This document shows, in pieces, positions 16,161 to 24,925 of a stretch of 42,560 nt of DNA; the stretch's first letter is position 1, and each line of letters opens with the position of its first letter. Source of the stretch: Oscillospiraceae bacterium (lineage in GTDB: Bacteria; Bacillota; Clostridia; Oscillospirales; WRJC01); the NCBI GenBank assembly GCA_009777355.1, contig WRMA01000006.1, forward strand, positions 1-42,560. The letters are read 5' to 3'. The position numbers were made by a program, and so were the translations under genes. Under the pieces are notes generated by a model, which ran no database searches, had not been told where the DNA came from, and saw only the letters and a list, made by a program, of their open reading frames with translations.

Positions 16161-16862
16161 ATGACCGGTAATTTAAAAGAAATGAGAGAAAAAAAATCAA
16201 GGGCGAATCTGGAGATAATAGAAAAACTCGAGGAGAACGGGGTGATATTCGAATCGCTCGACGGCGTATTGATTTCGCCGAACGCGAAAATAGCCGCGGG
16301 AGTCGTTATTTATCCGGGAACTATAATAAAAGGCAAAACTGAAATCGGGGAGAATACTATTATCGGACCGAACTCTCTAATTCAGGATTCTAAAATCGGC
16401 GTAAACTGCGTAATTAACTCTTCGCAGATATATTCTTCGGATATAAGAAACGACGTGACGATGGGTCCGTTCGCGCATATAAGACCGAACTGCGTCATAA
16501 AAGACGGCGTTCACATAGGAAATTTCGTCGAGGTCAAAAATTCTGTCGTGGGCGAAAACACAAAAGCGGGGCATTTGACTTATATCGGCGATTCCGACGT
16601 CGGCGAAGACGTAAACTTCGGCTGCGGCTCAATCACGGCGAATTACGACGGGGTGAAAAAAGCCCGCTGTAAAATCGGAGACAGGGCGTTTATCGGCAGC
16701 AACGTCAATTTAATCGCCCCGGTAAATATCGGAGACGACGCTTTCACCGCCGCGGGCTCTACAATCGCCAAAGACGTTCCCGCGGGTTCTCTCGCGATAT
16801 CGAGACAGAGAGAACAGAAAATCGCCGAAGGCTGGACGGCAAAACACAGGAGTAAAAAATAA
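16161..16862 (+). CDS. Stand-alone C-terminal half of GlmU (left-handed beta-helix acetyltransferase)
   Basis: The 233 residues align by eye with the C-terminal domain of GlmU, which acetylates glucosamine-1-phosphate for UDP-GlcNAc synthesis. Hexapeptide repeats run from about residue 40. Conserved GlmU phrases follow: GPFAHIRPNC, IGNFVEVKNSVVG, AGHLTYIGDSDVG with the catalytic His, GCGSITANYDG, and AAGSTIAKDVPAGSLAISRQRE. Even the linker before the helix (EENGVIFESLDGVLISPNAKI) matches GlmU. The N-terminal uridylyltransferase half is absent, and there is no upstream frame for it. GGAGG precedes the ATG. It is followed six bases later by pth; glmU-pth neighbourhood is common in Firmicutes. 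Confidence 0.85.
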   Translation: MTGNLKEMREKKSRANLEIIEKLEENGVIFESLDGVLISPNAKIAAGVVIYPGTIIKGKTEIGENTIIGPNSLIQDSKIGVNCVINSSQIYSSDIRNDVTMGPFAHIRPNCVIKDGVHIGNFVEVKNSVVGENTKAGHLTYIGDSDVGEDVNFGCGSITANYDGVKKARCKIGDRAFIGSNVNLIAPVNIGDDAFTAAGSTIAKDVPAGSLAISRQREQKIAEGWTAKHRSKK

Positions 16863-16868
16863 TTAGAA

Positions 16869-17474
16869 ATGTTTTTCAGATTTAACAAAAATAAAAAAGA
16901 ATTTGACAGTCAGAATAAAATAAAATATATAGTAGCGGGGCTGGGAAATCCCGGGAATAAATATTTACAAACCCGGCATAACGCGGGTTTTCTCGCCCTG
17001 GATTATATATCGGGCAAATATAATTTTAAAATAAATATAATAAAATTTAAGTCGCTTTGCGCGGCCGGGCCGAACGTCCTGTATATGAAACCCCAGACTT
17101 ATATGAATAACTCGGGCGAAGCGGTGTCTGAAGCGGCGAGGTTCTATAAAATCCCGGCTGAAAATATACTCGTGATTTCAGACGACGCGAGTCTGCCGAC
17201 CGGAAAAATCAGGATAAGAAAAAGCGGCTCGGACGGAGGACAAAAAGGACTCAGGAGTATAATATATAATTTATCATGCGACGAATTTCCCAGAATCAAA
17301 ATCGGGGTGGGAGAGAAACCTCATCCCGACTTTGAAATGTCCGACTGGGTGACGTCTGAATTTACGAAACCCGAACAGAAAATAATATTTGAAGCGTTAG
17401 AGAAAGTCTCGGACTGCGTGGATTTATTTCTGAAAGATACGCCGGTCGAACAAATACAGAACAAATATAATTAA
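16869..17474 (+). CDS. pth: Peptidyl-tRNA hydrolase
   Basis: The enzyme releases peptides from peptidyl-tRNA that drops off ribosomes. It is 201 residues long, the usual size plus about 15 extra N-terminal residues. VAGLGNPG carries the conserved Asn, TRHNAGF the catalytic His, MKPQTYMNNSG the Met-Asn pair, and ISDDASLP the conserved Asp. The usual GGHNG loop reads GGQKG here, so the His and Asn that commonly contact the substrate are replaced. The ATG lacks a close ribosome site (GGAG is about 16 bases away), so it may be translated by coupling with the gene ahead, whose stop is six bases upstream. Confidence 0.9.
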   Translation: MFFRFNKNKKEFDSQNKIKYIVAGLGNPGNKYLQTRHNAGFLALDYISGKYNFKINIIKFKSLCAAGPNVLYMKPQTYMNNSGEAVSEAARFYKIPAENILVISDDASLPTGKIRIRKSGSDGGQKGLRSIIYNLSCDEFPRIKIGVGEKPHPDFEMSDWVTSEFTKPEQKIIFEALEKVSDCVDLFLKDTPVEQIQNKYN

Positions 17475-17498
17475 AATTGCAGACGGGAGAAAAAAATC

Positions 17499-17975
17499 AT
17501 GCCGAACGAATACGAATTTATGAAAAGCGCGAAAGAAAAGCAGATGTCCGACGAAGAATATAAAGCCCTGCGCGAACAGTACGACAAAAAAGCCGAAGAA
17601 GCGGCGGGACGGGTGAAAAAAACCCTTGCCGTATTTCTCGTTATATTCTGCGCGTCTTTTGTTCTGCTGCATATCGTCGGGATATTCAACAGCGGAGCGA
17701 ACAGAGGGGCGGGAACGGGTAATTACACGTGGCTCGCCGTACAGTTTCTGCTTGCCGTATTTTTATACGGACTCAAACCCGAAGAGGGCAGACAAAACGA
17801 ATACGAAACCGACAGGAAAATTTTGATTAACTATACTAAAAGCAGAATAACGGCGTATAAAATCAGACTTGGACTTGTTATAGGCATAGGCGTCGTTTTC
17901 GTTATGGTAAATATAATATGCTGGTGGTTAGTTCTCGAGTCTTTGTCGGTTCCGGCTACCGGTTACGCCCTATAA
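17499..17975 (+). CDS. Hypothetical membrane protein (158 aa)
   Basis: I do not recognise the family. The first 35 residues are charged and helical (SDEEYKALREQYDKKAEEAA). Three hydrophobic helices follow: TLAVFLVIFCASFVLLHIVG, WLAVQFLLAVFLYG, and LGLVIGIGVVFVMVNIICWW. A loop of about 40 charged residues separates the second and third. A GGGAG ribosome site precedes the ATG. It lies 25 bases after pth, so it is probably in the same transcript. Its end overlaps the convergent coiled-coil gene by six bases. Confidence 0.6.
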   Translation: MPNEYEFMKSAKEKQMSDEEYKALREQYDKKAEEAAGRVKKTLAVFLVIFCASFVLLHIVGIFNSGANRGAGTGNYTWLAVQFLLAVFLYGLKPEEGRQNEYETDRKILINYTKSRITAYKIRLGLVIGIGVVFVMVNIICWWLVLESLSVPATGYAL

Positions 17976-18521
17976 ATTATTCGGGTTCGGGTTATATAAT
18001 ACTTCGGGAGTCTGCATTTCCGTTTCTATATTCTTGATTTCTTCTTCGATTTCGCAGATAAACCGGCTGAACTGTTCTTCGGAAGTCCGCCTGATTTCTT
18101 CCCCGCAGTTTCCGCCTTCTTCGAGAAGCTCGTTTATTTCGTCGATTTTCTCGTCTATAATATAAATATTCTCGTCGATTTTCTCGGTTTGTTCGTCTAA
18201 AGCGTCGTATAGTTCGCTGATTTTTTCCCCGGTTTTGCAAATTTTCGTTTCGAGTTCGGAACGGATTTCTCCGAGACGTTTCGACGACGACGACGACGGC
18301 GATATTTCCGCGCTTTTTTGTTTCTGTTTTATTACAGTCAGATTCTGCTTCAGTTTTTCGCCGTAATCTTCGAGTTTTTCTTTGCGTTCTTCAGCGATTC
18401 GGGTTAGTTTTTCTTTTTCTTGTTCGAGTTCGGTCTTGATTTTTACATGACGGTTTATTTCCTCCCTGAGAAAATAACTTATGTACGCATGAACTTTTTT
18501 GAGATAGTTAATATTAAGCAT
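17970..18521 (-). CDS. Hypothetical coiled-coil protein (183 aa)
   Basis: I do not recognise the family. Residues 20-75 and 85-170 are heptad-rich (KTELEQEKEKLTRIAEERKE, EIRSELETKICKTGEKISEL, ENIYIIDEKIDEINELLEEG), broken by a run of five serines from a CGA-type microsatellite. It has no signal peptide or membrane helix and is strongly acidic. The ATG has GGAGG about nine bases upstream. It is a single gene, convergent with the membrane protein. Confidence 0.55.
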   Translation of the reverse strand: MLNINYLKKVHAYISYFLREEINRHVKIKTELEQEKEKLTRIAEERKEKLEDYGEKLKQNLTVIKQKQKSAEISPSSSSSKRLGEIRSELETKICKTGEKISELYDALDEQTEKIDENIYIIDEKIDEINELLEEGGNCGEEIRRTSEEQFSRFICEIEEEIKNIETEMQTPEVLYNPNPNNL

Positions 18522-18629
18522 AAAAAATAATCCTCCGGTAAATTTATATAAATCAATATATAAATTATATAAAAACCCGTCGGATTATAATATCGGATTT
18601 TGTCGATGAAAATAATATTTTACAAAAAT

Positions 18630-19880
18630 TTATCGCCAGAATTTTTCTATGCAGTCCATGATTATGTTATACGCTTTTTTCCCCCTGTAAAGCTCGCCCT
18701 GAAGAGAATAGACGTCTCTGTACGAAATCTCGAAGAAGCAGCCTTTCGCGGCTTTGAGCGATTTTTCTATGTGGGAAGCGAAGGTTTTTTCGTCGAATAT
18801 TTTGTCAATCGAAAGATGATTCGGGAACGGTTTTCTGTGATAGGTTATGTTTGTGTTTTTTAATTTGTCGCCGATATATTCTTCGTCGCACCACGGCGAA
18901 ACCGAAAGCTTGCGCAGATTCGAATAGTTTGACGCGCTTTTTTCCCAAATCGCGCTGACGCTCTCGCAGCAGCCGTAGCCGAGTCTGCCGAATTTTTCCG
19001 TGACTTTTTTATAGTACGGGAAGAAAAATTCATGATACATATCCGGGGATATTTCGGACGTTTCCTGCGATTCGGCGTATCCCCACGTATCGCCTAAATT
19101 AAAGCCGCTTTGTTTTTGACTTGAAACAATATCCCGGGAGAAGCCGTAACTTCCCTGAGTCGTTCCGGTATTAAAATTATTGGGATATATATAATTATTT
19201 TTTTCCGCCCAATCCCAGAGTTCGAGATAATCGTCCGTAAGCATTTGCATCATTTTGTGAAACAGTTCGGGATAATCGTACATAGATATCATCATCGTTT
19301 CGAGACCCATTAGACAGTTTATGTTAGCGGCGAGACCGACGTAAGGTCCGAAAGAGAGACGAACCGGCATGATATCCCCGATAATATCCTCGACTGTTTT
19401 TTTATAGTTTTCTGAATTTTCGAAATTGCAGTAGCGCGGCGATTTTTTAAGCCTGTGAAAATCTTCCTCCAAATCTTTTAACGGATAATCGAGTTTATAC
19501 GCGAAAGTCTCGTTTATTCTTTTCTCTTGTTTTACGTCGATATCGAAAGGCTTTAGCCCCGCCCATATGCCGATTGCAAATTCTTTCGGCATAACCGTGT
19601 CGTCGCAAATATATTCGTACTGTATATAATTAGAATGAAAGTAATATTCTATGTTTCTTGCCGTTTCGCTTTCGCACACAGGTTTCCATAAATGCTCAAA
19701 TTCCCGGTTAAACGTTCCCCGTTCGAGCGTAATCATAGGGCGTTTGTTCGACTTGCAGTCGTTGTGGGTATACCAGAGGGCTTCTTTTTCGAGCATTTCT
19801 TTGCCGTTTGCGGTTTCAAGCTGTTTTTTCGCGAGTTCTCTAATATAATCCCGTTCTTTCCGCGATATTATTTCAGACAT
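18630..19880 (-). CDS. Diverged URO-D superfamily protein (416 aa)
   Basis: This is a long, diverged relative of the URO-D barrel. LSFGPYVGLAANINCLMGLETMM, then SMYDYPELFHKMMQMLTDDYL, then PDMYHEFFFPYYKKVTEKFG show the usual barrel order. The metal-site motif HSCG is replaced by YGCCES. KLSVSPWCDEEYIG and FFEISYRDVYSLQG fill the C-terminal sheet. Whether it is an enzyme, and on what, is unknown. It has its own promoter (19919-19947) and is divergent from the MutS-like pair across 135 bases, which hints at shared control. Confidence 0.65.
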   Translation of the reverse strand: MSEIISRKERDYIRELAKKQLETANGKEMLEKEALWYTHNDCKSNKRPMITLERGTFNREFEHLWKPVCESETARNIEYYFHSNYIQYEYICDDTVMPKEFAIGIWAGLKPFDIDVKQEKRINETFAYKLDYPLKDLEEDFHRLKKSPRYCNFENSENYKKTVEDIIGDIMPVRLSFGPYVGLAANINCLMGLETMMISMYDYPELFHKMMQMLTDDYLELWDWAEKNNYIYPNNFNTGTTQGSYGFSRDIVSSQKQSGFNLGDTWGYAESQETSEISPDMYHEFFFPYYKKVTEKFGRLGYGCCESVSAIWEKSASNYSNLRKLSVSPWCDEEYIGDKLKNTNITYHRKPFPNHLSIDKIFDEKTFASHIEKSLKAAKGCFFEISYRDVYSLQGELYRGKKAYNIIMDCIEKFWR

Positions 19881-19918
19881 AATAACAAATCCTCACTAAA
19901 ATTTATAAATTTTTATAT

Positions 19919-19947
19919 ATTATATCATATTCACAAAAATATAACAA
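19919..19947 (-). promoter_or_regulatory. Promoter of the 416-aa URO-D-like gene
   Basis: On the minus strand TTGTTA (19947-19942), 17 bases, TATAAT (19924-19919). A plus-strand TATAAT at 19968-19973 may serve the divergent MutS-like pair, but it lacks a clear -35 box. Confidence 0.5.
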
Positions 19948-20015
19948 CAAAAATCTAAATTTTATGTTATAATAATTAATAATTATTAATTTCAGCAATT
20001 CGGGGGAGTAAATTT

Positions 20016-21800
20016 ATGTTCAGAGCGAATCTTTTATACAAAGACGAAGAGTATGTATATAAAAAAGCGAGAATAATAGACGAAAACGTTCTTGACGATT
20101 TAAAAATATCGGGAGTTTTTGATTTTTGCGCCCCTCTCGGATTCGACCGGATTAAAAGGGACGACGTAAAATATACGCTTAACGAACTCAGGAATCCGTG
20201 CGCCTTAAAAAAAGATATTTTGTTCAGACAGGAGATTTTCAGGTCTTTTCTGGATTTAAAATACGAAGGTCTCGCAAACGATTTATACAAAGCTCTCGAG
20301 GATATAAATATTTTATATAAAATAAAGGAAAATTACGATTTCGATTACGGCGGCGACCCGAACGGCATGGAATATTTAAAAGCGGTTAATTATATATTTT
20401 TTCTCAAAAGCTATAAATTATTTTTGAATAATATATATGCTTCGCTTGAAAAAATATCGGGGGATTTACGCGGAGAGGAACACGGGTTATACAGGCTGTT
20501 TGAGCAAATCAAAACAGAGAAAAACAAAATGGACTCTGACGAAATCGCGAAACCCATAGAAGAATTTCTCGGATATTTCGCCGACAAAAAAAATATATCA
20601 GGAGAACTGCGTACCCAAAACGGGGTATTTGCCAAGCTTAATTTCGATACCGACTTAAATCATATAAAAACTTCGAATACAAATAAAATAAAATTTATGG
20701 ATTTAGTCCGGAGCGTCGAGGATTATCTGGGGATATATAAACCGGAGTATGAAATAAAGGCGAAAGGCAGTCCGGCTTCCGGTTCTGAATCCGGTTCGGA
20801 CGGAGACGAAACTGAAATATATCTGCCGGATAAATACACTAACTTCGAGAAGCATTTTATTTTACAGTTAATTTACGACGAGGAAGAAAATAATAATATC
20901 GATTTTTTTCCTCTGGTGAAAAAAATAGTAGAAATTCACGATAATATAGATATTTCGGGATTTCCGCAGGTTTTCGACCAGATGAAATTTTACCGGACAA
21001 TATGCAAAATAATAAAAATAATACGGGATTATTCTGAAAATAATTTGTGTTATCCCGATATTTTTGAAAGTTACGGCAATAACGCGAGGTTAAATATAAA
21101 AAATATTTTCGACCCCGTGATAATTATTCAGAAGCTCGCGGACTTTCAGGAAAAGCATAACACGAGAAATCTGCCGGACGATAAAATAACGGGCATAATC
21201 GCGAATAATTTATCTTTTGACGAAAAAAATCTTTTCGTCGTGACCGGACCGAATAACGGGGGTAAAACCGCGTTTGTGAGAGCGGCGGGGATTTCGGTCA
21301 TTTTCTCCGGCTGCGGCGCGCCGGTATTTTCTGAAACGGCGGAGATTTCGGCGGGGTTAAATATCCATTCGCATTTTACTGCAAACGAAACGCATTTAAA
21401 AGAAAGCGGCAGACTTCAGGACGAAATAAACAGACTTAATAAAGTCATAGAAAACTGCGATAATTTAAGCTTTATTATATTAAACGAGACTTTTGCCGGA
21501 ACAAATTCTATAAAAGCCCTGAGCCTGTTCGAGGATTTTTTACAGCGTCTCGAAAAGATAAATTTTCTGTGCGTATACGTAACGCATTTTCATAATATCG
21601 CGTTTTCTGTCGAGGATAAAACAGGACAGGATTTATATGATAAATGCGATAATTTAATCGCCGTTATAGATAGTTCAAGCGGGGTAAGGACATATAAAAT
21701 CCTGCCGGTTAAGCCTTCGGACACGTCGTATTCAAAAGATATTGTAATAAAGCATAATTTAAGCTGGGAACAATTAAAGGCGAATCTGGGGATAATATAA
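20016..21800 (+). CDS. MutS-family ATPase, first of a tandem pair (594 aa)
   Basis: The C-terminal 200 residues are a MutS-type ABC ATPase. Walker A is GPNNGGKT near residue 411. The LQDEINRLNKVI segment leads to a Walker B-like FIILNETFAGT (Asn490-Glu491), then VYVTHFHNIAF. In MutS the acidic pair is Asp-Glu; here the Asp is Asn. The N-terminal part is helical (ELRNPCALKKDILFRQEIFR) and resembles a degenerate MutS lever/core region. The mismatch-reading domain and the Smr nuclease domain are absent. GGGGGAG precedes the ATG. It lies 25 bases before its paralogue, so the two probably form a heterodimer. Its function is not known; mismatch repair is unlikely from the missing domain. Confidence 0.75.
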   Translation: MFRANLLYKDEEYVYKKARIIDENVLDDLKISGVFDFCAPLGFDRIKRDDVKYTLNELRNPCALKKDILFRQEIFRSFLDLKYEGLANDLYKALEDINILYKIKENYDFDYGGDPNGMEYLKAVNYIFFLKSYKLFLNNIYASLEKISGDLRGEEHGLYRLFEQIKTEKNKMDSDEIAKPIEEFLGYFADKKNISGELRTQNGVFAKLNFDTDLNHIKTSNTNKIKFMDLVRSVEDYLGIYKPEYEIKAKGSPASGSESGSDGDETEIYLPDKYTNFEKHFILQLIYDEEENNNIDFFPLVKKIVEIHDNIDISGFPQVFDQMKFYRTICKIIKIIRDYSENNLCYPDIFESYGNNARLNIKNIFDPVIIIQKLADFQEKHNTRNLPDDKITGIIANNLSFDEKNLFVVTGPNNGGKTAFVRAAGISVIFSGCGAPVFSETAEISAGLNIHSHFTANETHLKESGRLQDEINRLNKVIENCDNLSFIILNETFAGTNSIKALSLFEDFLQRLEKINFLCVYVTHFHNIAFSVEDKTGQDLYDKCDNLIAVIDSSSGVRTYKILPVKPSDTSYSKDIVIKHNLSWEQLKANLGII

Positions 21801-21825
21801 TAAATATCAGAGAGGTTTTAAATTC

Positions 21826-23457
21826 ATGAACAGATTTTCTATATTATACGGCGAGAACAGCGGACGGGAAGTTCAGGTTAAGATGGACAATAACGCTCTG
21901 CGCGACGACGGGCAGAATAAATATAGATACGATTTTAAAAATATACTGGACGATTTGAACCTGCGCGAAATCAGCGGGTTTACGAATCTTTCAAATAAAG
22001 ACATAGATTTCGTCTTAAATATCGCCTCGGATTTTAACAGCTCTGAACAGGATGTTAAAATGCGCCTCGGAATTATTAAAGACTTTTTGAATATCCGGGG
22101 ATTTTACGATATGTTCGACAGCCAAATGCGTCATTTCGTCGATTTGAGGGAAAAACTCGCGAACGCGAAACGAAACATGATGAGAGTCCACGCCGACGTA
22201 AGCGCGGAGACTTCTTTTCTTAACTATAATAAAATAGTCCACGCCTGCTCGTTTTTTTCACTGACGTACAGAACGGTTTTTAATTTATACAGAGAGTTTA
22301 AAGACCCGAAAACAGAAAGTCCGCGTTTTCTCGAACTTGCCGGATTTTTGGAAGAGCTTGTAGAGAATACGCAGTTTAAACAGTTAAACGAAGAGTGTAA
22401 AATATTCTGCGACCACATAAACGAAGGCGTTATTTTCGACGTAGATATAAAAATGAATTCTATTCTGAGAATAATTTCTTTGAGACTGACCGATTTCAGA
22501 TATGTAAAGCCGGTGCAGACGGGATTGTTCTATTCGGTTATGCGCGCTCTCGCAATCGAAGAAAAAACAGAGGAGAATAAAAAAATATATATAGATAAAA
22601 AATTTACCCGGGAGAGTTTAATTTCAAATAAGGACGACGCGTATTTAAAAGGCGGCATAGAATATCAGATTAATTTAACCGCCAGACGCCTCGCCGCGAT
22701 TTACGAAACTCTTATAGATTTGTTTTCCGATATATATCATGAGCTTGTGTTTTATAAATACGCGGTAAATATGACCGGATATATGAAAGCTTCGGGAATC
22801 CCGTATTGTCTGCCGGAGATTTCTGATACAAATAATATAAACGCCGGCGGCTGTTCGGCTGAAATAGAAGGACTATGCGATATAACTCTTGCAACTGCGT
22901 TTAAAAACGCGGAAGCAAAATTCGAAGTCGTCCAAAACGATTATATATTAAATCCGGAAGATAAAATAAATATAATAACGGGAGCGAACCAAAGCGGAAA
23001 GACGACGTTTTTGAGAGCCCTCGGGGCTGCTCTGGTTTTCGCGAGAGCGGGACTTCCCGTGCCGGCGGTAAGGGCGAAAATAAATTTATTCAGGAATTTA
23101 TATTCGCATTTCCAGAGATACGACGAAGACTTAAAAAACGAGGGTCAGCTCGACACAGAGCTTGCGGAGATGTCGGCGATTGTATATTCAGCCGGCAAAG
23201 ACAGCATAGTTTTGATGAACGAGTCTTTTTCTTCTACGGGGTTGAAAGACGCGGCGCAAATCGCGTCGGACGTTTTGTCCGCGTTTTCCCACACCGGGGT
23301 TAAAGTGATTTACGTGACGCATATCCCCGGCATGAAAAGCAAGCTGAGCCAATCCGGAAATCTCGACCCTGAATCGAAAGAAAATATAAAGTTATATAAA
23401 ACGGGGCAGAAAAACGACGGCAGCCCGTCGTTTAAGCTGGAGAGCGTTACCATGTAG
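21826..23457 (+). CDS. MutS-family ATPase, second of a tandem pair (543 aa)
   Basis: This is a paralogue of the preceding gene with the same plan: a helical N-terminus (DVKMRLGIIKDFLNIRGFYDM), then the MutS-like ATPase. Walker A is GANQSGKTT near residue 386 and Walker B is VLMNESFSST (Asn465-Glu466). TELAEMSAIV sits in the ABC-signature position, and VIYVTHIPGM is the switch-type His motif. Again Asn replaces Asp before the catalytic Glu. No DNA-mismatch domain is seen. The stop codon TAG (23455-23457) comes from the first bases of the 81-bp repeat, so repeat insertion may have trimmed or replaced the natural C-terminus. Confidence 0.75.
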   Translation: MNRFSILYGENSGREVQVKMDNNALRDDGQNKYRYDFKNILDDLNLREISGFTNLSNKDIDFVLNIASDFNSSEQDVKMRLGIIKDFLNIRGFYDMFDSQMRHFVDLREKLANAKRNMMRVHADVSAETSFLNYNKIVHACSFFSLTYRTVFNLYREFKDPKTESPRFLELAGFLEELVENTQFKQLNEECKIFCDHINEGVIFDVDIKMNSILRIISLRLTDFRYVKPVQTGLFYSVMRALAIEEKTEENKKIYIDKKFTRESLISNKDDAYLKGGIEYQINLTARRLAAIYETLIDLFSDIYHELVFYKYAVNMTGYMKASGIPYCLPEISDTNNINAGGCSAEIEGLCDITLATAFKNAEAKFEVVQNDYILNPEDKINIITGANQSGKTTFLRALGAALVFARAGLPVPAVRAKINLFRNLYSHFQRYDEDLKNEGQLDTELAEMSAIVYSAGKDSIVLMNESFSSTGLKDAAQIASDVLSAFSHTGVKVIYVTHIPGMKSKLSQSGNLDPESKENIKLYKTGQKNDGSPSFKLESVTM

Positions 23458-23533
23458 GGGCGGCCATTGGCCGTCCGTCTGAAAAACGTCAAAACTGCGT
23501 TGGTTTTGCGGACGCGCAATGCGCGCCCCTACA
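23453..23533. repeat. 81-bp GTAGGGGC repeat, copy 1
   Basis: The ends are TGTAGGGGCG and CGCCCCTACA, with inner palindromes GGCCATTGGCC and GCGCAATGCGC. Its reverse complement is identical, base for base, to the element at 27652-27732. It lies between two convergent genes and supplies the stop codon of the upstream one. Confidence 0.9.
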
Positions 23534-23590
23534 AAATCAACCCCAAATGACGTCAAAATTTTTTTTATGCGGTTGCCCTAAAATTATTTT

Positions 23591-24679
23591 TTAATATCTC
23601 CCCAACTCTAATCCCTTTTCGACAAAATATTTATACGTCTCATATTCGACCGTTTTGGGGATTGAATGGTCTGAATGGAGAAAATACGCGAAGCCTTCTT
23701 TGACTATCGGGATTTTACCCTCGAGTTCCGCGTCGATGATTTTTTTGTCGTTCGAATATAAAGCGCGTACGTCAATCCCGCCCATCAAAGATATTTTATC
23801 CCCGAAATTTTTATAGATTCTAAGTAAATCCATACCCGCCTTAACTTCGATAACTTGCAGGCCGTCTATTCCCGATTCTATTATATGCGGCAGCAGAGGC
23901 TCTATAAATCCGCACGAATGCATCATGACCTTAAAATCTTTGCTTATTGAATGGGCGTAGTCAAAAGTCGCCTTGTGGCTCGGCATTATAAATTTTCTGT
24001 ACATCGAAGGCGACATAAACGGCGCGTTCTTGAACCCCATGTCTTCGTAAATAAACATACCGTCCGGAGCGCCTTCTTTGTCGAACAATATCTCCCACAT
24101 ACCAATCATCGCTTTTGTGTAGGTCTCGCACATATCAAGCACCCATTCGGGGTCTTCAATCATTGCCGCGAGCATATGCTCGTGACCGCATACGGGATGC
24201 ATGAGTTCGAACACGTGAGCTCCCGACCACATGAAAAACTTATTGTTTTCGGCGGCGTATTTTTTCGCGTTTCCGTAAGACTCGAAGCCGATTCTTTTGG
24301 GGTCCGCGAAAATATTCGGCTTAATCAACTCTTCCCATTTTTCGCGGCAGTTCACGGTAAAATCAACGTGCTCGGGAGTTGTGTCGTGTTTTTTGTGACG
24401 GCGTAAAATCGCGTAATTCTGGTCTTTTGTAGTTATTGTGTCCTCGTCCTCGGCGACGACTTCGGGAGTGTAGTTCAAATCCCCCGCGTAATTAAACCAT
24501 CCCGCCATAGCTACGTCGTAATTAAAATGTATGTTAAAATCAGTTCCTTCGGGTATTTTGCCTTTTTCGAACCAGTCTTTGTAAGTATCGCCCCAAAAAT
24601 GCTCGTAGAGACCGATTCTGTCGGGCTTTTTGTGATTAAAAAGCAGCTCCGCGCGTTCGCGTCCTGTAAGTTCAGCCAT
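23591..24679 (-). CDS. URO-D superfamily protein, methyltransferase-like branch (362 aa)
   Basis: This is a TIM-barrel protein beginning GRERAELLFNHKKPDRI, the typical start of this family. VMMHSCGFIEPLLPHIIESG (His254, Cys256) is the presumed zinc site and DKISLMGGIDVRAL the adjacent strand. MFIYEDMGFKNAPFMSPSMY is also diagnostic. It is more canonical than the other two paralogues here. No corrinoid protein is nearby; the only small partner across the divergent promoter is the five-cysteine protein at 24926. It has a consensus promoter at 24735-24763. Confidence 0.8.
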   Translation of the reverse strand: MAELTGRERAELLFNHKKPDRIGLYEHFWGDTYKDWFEKGKIPEGTDFNIHFNYDVAMAGWFNYAGDLNYTPEVVAEDEDTITTKDQNYAILRRHKKHDTTPEHVDFTVNCREKWEELIKPNIFADPKRIGFESYGNAKKYAAENNKFFMWSGAHVFELMHPVCGHEHMLAAMIEDPEWVLDMCETYTKAMIGMWEILFDKEGAPDGMFIYEDMGFKNAPFMSPSMYRKFIMPSHKATFDYAHSISKDFKVMMHSCGFIEPLLPHIIESGIDGLQVIEVKAGMDLLRIYKNFGDKISLMGGIDVRALYSNDKKIIDAELEGKIPIVKEGFAYFLHSDHSIPKTVEYETYKYFVEKGLELGRY

Positions 24680-24734
24680 GATTTAATTTACCCCCTGCGT
24701 TATTTATTATTTTGTGTTTGTTATGTTAAATATT

Positions 24735-24763
24735 ATTATAAATCATTTGATTTATTAAGTCAA
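24735..24763 (-). promoter_or_regulatory. Promoter of the 362-aa URO-D-like gene
   Basis: On the minus strand TTGACT (24763-24758), 17 bases, TATAAT (24740-24735), about 60 bases before the ATG. Confidence 0.75.
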
Positions 24764-24807
24764 GGATTTATTTTTTTGTTTTTAATAAAATTAACAAACT
24801 GTTCGGG

Positions 24808-24849
24808 AGTTAATATGACGTCCTGTTGTCATATTAACTGTGATATAAT
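24808..24849 (+). promoter_or_regulatory. Perfect palindromic operator next to a -10 box
   Basis: AGTTAATATGAC (24808-24819) and GTCATATTAACT (24828-24839) are perfect 12-bp arms with an 8-base centre. TATAAT follows at 24844-24849. There is no normal -35 box; the palindrome occupies that place. A dimeric regulator therefore probably binds here and controls the gene at 24926, and possibly the divergent URO-D gene. Confidence 0.6.
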
Positions 24850-24925
24850 TATAGTTACGCGGACAAAACATATGTTTGCGCAATAACAAACACATAATTT
24901 TAAAAAAGAAAGAGAGGAATTTAAA

